NCBI GenBank assembly: GCA_001770355.1
Contig: MEQV01000032.1
Location: 1 to 8,846, forward strand
DNA: 8,846 nt
Origin: Betaproteobacteria bacterium RIFCSPLOWO2_02_FULL_62_17
Lineage (GTDB): Bacteria > Pseudomonadota > Gammaproteobacteria > Burkholderiales > SG8-39
Direction of reading: 5' to 3'
The notes beneath the pieces are model-generated. The model saw only the letters and a program-made list of their open reading frames with translations, did no database searches and was not told the DNA's origin. The position numbers were made by a program, and so were the translations under genes. Positions 6,490 through 8,846 of the stretch are shown here, piece after piece; positions within the stretch are counted from its first letter, which is position 1, and each line of letters begins with the position of its first letter.

Positions 6490-7677
6490 TCATCCTTCGG
6501 CCTCTGCCACCACCGGCACCGGCCTGCCCAGCACCACCCGCCCCGGGGTGTCCAGCAATGCCGCGGAGATTCTGGCACGGTGCTCGTAGCTGGTACCCAG
6601 GCGCATGGTCCACGCCGCGATGCGACGGTACCAGAGATGCAGGTCGAACTCCATCATGAAGCCCATGCCGCCATGGATGCTTTGCGAATTGCGCGCGGCG
6701 GTCAGGCATTTTTCATTGCAGAAAGCTTTCGCCTGGGAGACCTCCACTTTCGCCGGGAGCCCCTGATCCATCCTCCACAGGGCTTCGTAGGTGAGCAGGG
6801 AACCGCCGTCAATCCCCAGAATCATGTCGGCGCACATGTGCGCGACCGACTGGAAGGCGCCGATGGGCTGTCCGAAGGCCACGCGGTACTTCGCGTATTC
6901 AATCGCCATCTCGGCATCTTTTCTGGCCGCCCCCAAAATCTGGGCACACAGCAGGGCGGTTCCCCGATCGAGCATGCGCTCAATGATCGGCCATCCCCGG
7001 TTGAGTTCGCCGACCAGGTTGGCCACGGGCACCCGCACGTTTTCGAACACCACCTCGCTTTGCTTGTCTTTCGCCAGCGTAACGAAGGGCGTATGGGAGA
7101 TGCCCGCGCTTTTGGCATCCACCAGGAACAGGGACAGTCCGGCGTGGCTCATCGAGGCGGGCGCAGTCCTGCAGGCGAGGACGCACTGGTCGGCAACGAT
7201 GAAATTATCCACGAACAATTTGCGTCCATTGATGACGAAGTCCTTGCCCTGGGCAACTGCCTGCGTCTGAATCGTTTCCGGCAACAGCCGTGGATCCTGC
7301 TCCTGGAACGCCCAGGTCATGATCACCTTGCCACCGGCCACGCCCGGCAGAAGCGCCTCGCGCTGTGCGTCGCTTCCATCCCTGGCGATCGCCAGCGCGG
7401 CCACCACGGTGCTATGCAGCGGCAGGGGTAGCAGCGCGCGCCCGGCCTCTTCCAGGACCAGTCCCAGGCAAACCAGAGGCAAATCCAGGCCGCCATACTT
7501 TTCCGGCAGGGCCATGCCCTGCCAGCCGAGCTCGGCGGCCTTTTCCCACATTGCGGGAGGATATCCCTTGGGGTCCTTCTCCATCGCGCGCACCAGGGCA
7601 GGTGCGCACTCTGCCTTCAAGTACTCGCGGGCGGTGTCCCGTATCATCATCTCGTCTTGGTTCAACAGCACATCCAT
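6490..7677 (-). CDS. Acyl-CoA dehydrogenase B (probable beta-type partner subunit)
   Basis: This encodes a 395-residue FAD acyl-CoA dehydrogenase, full family length. It would oxidise an acyl-CoA to a 2,3-enoyl-CoA, passing electrons to an electron-transfer flavoprotein. Visible blocks are the N-terminal helical domain with ELGWQGMALPEKYGG (about 49-63), FVINGRKLFVDN in the beta domain, and the C-terminal YAKYRVAFGQPIGAFQSVAH and SIHGGMGFMMEFDLHLWYRR. The usual TEPxxGSD signature is replaced by AFQEQDPR. Neither usual catalytic base position holds Glu: the MCAD Glu376 position reads Leu in RLGTS, and the isovaleryl-CoA dehydrogenase Glu254 position is non-acidic. This pattern is common for the non-catalytic member of alpha-beta FadE pairs such as those of mycobacterial steroid degradation. 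The ATG at 7677 is preceded by AAAGGAA at a 6-base spacing. It follows dehydrogenase A by 55 bases. Substrate unknown. Confidence 0.92.
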   Translation of the reverse strand: MDVLLNQDEMMIRDTAREYLKAECAPALVRAMEKDPKGYPPAMWEKAAELGWQGMALPEKYGGLDLPLVCLGLVLEEAGRALLPLPLHSTVVAALAIARDGSDAQREALLPGVAGGKVIMTWAFQEQDPRLLPETIQTQAVAQGKDFVINGRKLFVDNFIVADQCVLACRTAPASMSHAGLSLFLVDAKSAGISHTPFVTLAKDKQSEVVFENVRVPVANLVGELNRGWPIIERMLDRGTALLCAQILGAARKDAEMAIEYAKYRVAFGQPIGAFQSVAHMCADMILGIDGGSLLTYEALWRMDQGLPAKVEVSQAKAFCNEKCLTAARNSQSIHGGMGFMMEFDLHLWYRRIAAWTMRLGTSYEHRARISAALLDTPGRVVLGRPVPVVAEAEG

Positions 7678-7732
7678 CGTCGTTCCTTTAGGCTGCAGCG
7701 TCTTGAGATCGCACCGTTCCAGGCGTCGCGAC

Positions 7733-8846
7733 TTAGCTCTTGGCGCCCCGGGACAGGCCCAAGCCGCGGCGGGCGACCTGATCGCGCATCACCTGCACGC
7801 TGCCGTGATTGATTCCGGACTGGAAGGCGCCCAACAGATTGTGAGCAAACACCCCGCTGCTGATTGCCCGCGGCGAGCCGTTGAGCAACTGGCCGTAGGG
7901 ACCCAGCATCTGCGTGATCGCCTCAGTTGTCTTCACCCCATGTTCGGGCGCCCACACCTTCTCAGCCGAGCCCTCGTAGGTGAAGTTGCCGCCATGCTCG
8001 ACGATCGACATGCTGCGCATCGTCATCAGCCGGCATACCTGAGCCTCGATCCATAACTCGGCGAGCTTGTCCCTGATCGCCGCGTCCGCCGCCGGGGAAT
8101 GCCCGCCCAAGCCTCCGCTTTCCTTGATCCAGTTGATAATGTCCTCGTCCCGTTGCACCGACATCAGGTACCGATTGGCGCCGACGCGGTCGAGGTTCAG
8201 GCCCATCGCCGCGACCACCCAGCCGTTGTTCTCGCCGCCCAGCAGCAGGGATTTGTGCACGCGCACGTCATCGAAGAACGTCTCGTTGGTCCTGCAGGTG
8301 CCATAGGTGGTCCCCACGGGGGCCGGCGGATCGTTCTGGATGGTCCACAATGGACGCACGGTGATGCCGGGCGTGTTCATTGGAATCAGAAAGATCGAGA
8401 TGCCCTTGTGCTTGGGCACATCCCGGTTGGTCCGTGCCATCAGGTAAATGTGCGAGGCATGATGGGCAAAAGATGTGAACATCTTCTGGCCGTTGATGAC
8501 GTACTCATCTCCGTCCCGGACCGCCCGGCATTGCAGCGAGGCGAGGTCGGCGCCGCCCCGTGGTTCGGTGAATCCCGGGGCAAACGAGAACTCGCCGCTG
8601 ATCAATTGGGGAAGGTAGTAGCGCTTTTGTTCCTCCGTCCCCGCGGCCATGATCGCCCCCGCACCGCTGCCGCCGAGGGACACGTTGATGTAGACCCGAT
8701 GAAACTCCTCCTCGACGATGTACTGGCTGATGCGGTCGGCGCCCTGACCGCCATATTCCTTGGGGTAGCTCATACCCACCCAGCCGCGTTCGGCAATCTT
8801 GTCGAACAGGGCGATCAGATGCGGCGAGTGACAATTGTTCCTGGGG
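7733..8846 (-). CDS. Acyl-CoA dehydrogenase A (5' end outside window)
   Basis: At least 370 residues of a second FAD acyl-CoA dehydrogenase. The frame runs open to the right edge: upstream of the GTG at 8779 it continues as FDKIAERGW, the normal sequence before GMSYPKEYGG, so that GTG is internal and the true start is outside. Domains are the N-terminal helical part, the intact beta-domain signature APGFTEPRGGADLAS, YVINGQKMFTS, and a C-terminal helical domain ending INHGSVQVMRDQVARRGLG. At the position of the catalytic Glu254 of isovaleryl-CoA dehydrogenase it has Asp (LNLDRVGA, codon 8189-8191), and at the MCAD Glu376 position it has His (NHGS). It would be the candidate catalytic subunit of a heteromer with dehydrogenase B, with an Asp base. 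It is the most upstream gene visible in the minus-strand operon, so its promoter is not in the window. Family sure; pairing and substrate inferred. Confidence 0.92.
   Translation of the reverse strand, partial: PRNNCHSPHLIALFDKIAERGWVGMSYPKEYGGQGADRISQYIVEEEFHRVYINVSLGGSGAGAIMAAGTEEQKRYYLPQLISGEFSFAPGFTEPRGGADLASLQCRAVRDGDEYVINGQKMFTSFAHHASHIYLMARTNRDVPKHKGISIFLIPMNTPGITVRPLWTIQNDPPAPVGTTYGTCRTNETFFDDVRVHKSLLLGGENNGWVVAAMGLNLDRVGANRYLMSVQRDEDIINWIKESGGLGGHSPAADAAIRDKLAELWIEAQVCRLMTMRSMSIVEHGGNFTYEGSAEKVWAPEHGVKTTEAITQMLGPYGQLLNGSPRAISSGVFAHNLLGAFQSGINHGSVQVMRDQVARRGLGLSRGAKS

Noticed and set aside
6364..7431. Plus-strand open frame of 355 codons
   Set aside because: It is antisense to dehydrogenase B and the YHS-like gene, both of which have clear motifs and ribosome sites.

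Overview
The window looks like a GC-rich betaproteobacterium, probably Burkholderiales. The main reason is three separate periplasmic binding proteins of the Bug/TctC type (tripartite tricarboxylate transporter, TTT) in under 9 kb. That family is greatly expanded in Bordetella, Achromobacter, Cupriavidus and relatives. They sit among acyl-CoA catabolic genes with strong GC-biased codon use. This assignment is inferred from gene content only. There is no rRNA, tRNA, CRISPR array, insertion sequence or phage gene.

Layout. On the plus strand (1-2572) are the C-terminal part of a UbiD-family decarboxylase, cut by the left edge, then two TctC/Bug binding proteins, all tightly spaced. On the minus strand (8846 down to 2601) is a second compact operon. 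Read in its own direction it encodes acyl-CoA dehydrogenase A (cut by the right edge), acyl-CoA dehydrogenase B, a 64-residue YHS-like cysteine protein, a third TctC/Bug protein, and an approximately 875-residue protein made of two fused CaiB/BaiF (class III) CoA-transferase domains. The two operons converge tail to tail with only 28 bases between them and no clear terminator hairpin. Coding density is very high: every intergenic gap is 55 bases or less (544-582, 1561-1588, 2573-2600, 5229-5238, 6229-6241, 6437-6489, 7678-7732), so no stretch over 300 bases lacks a gene.

How the genes may work together (inference). The Bug proteins would capture one or more organic acids in the periplasm. The fused CoA-transferase would activate the acid as a CoA thioester. 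The two dissimilar acyl-CoA dehydrogenases, probably a heteromeric pair, would introduce a double bond, and the UbiD enzyme would remove a carboxyl group from an aromatic or unsaturated intermediate. The combination of a class III CoA-transferase and a UbiD decarboxylase recalls anaerobic phthalate degradation, and the CoA-transferase plus dehydrogenase part recalls benzylsuccinate oxidation. Nothing here fixes the substrate. The most distinctive points are the half-active appearance of the fused CoA-transferase (Cys183 where domain 2 has the catalytic Asp590), the unusual catalytic positions of the dehydrogenase pair, and the YHS-like protein embedded in the operon.
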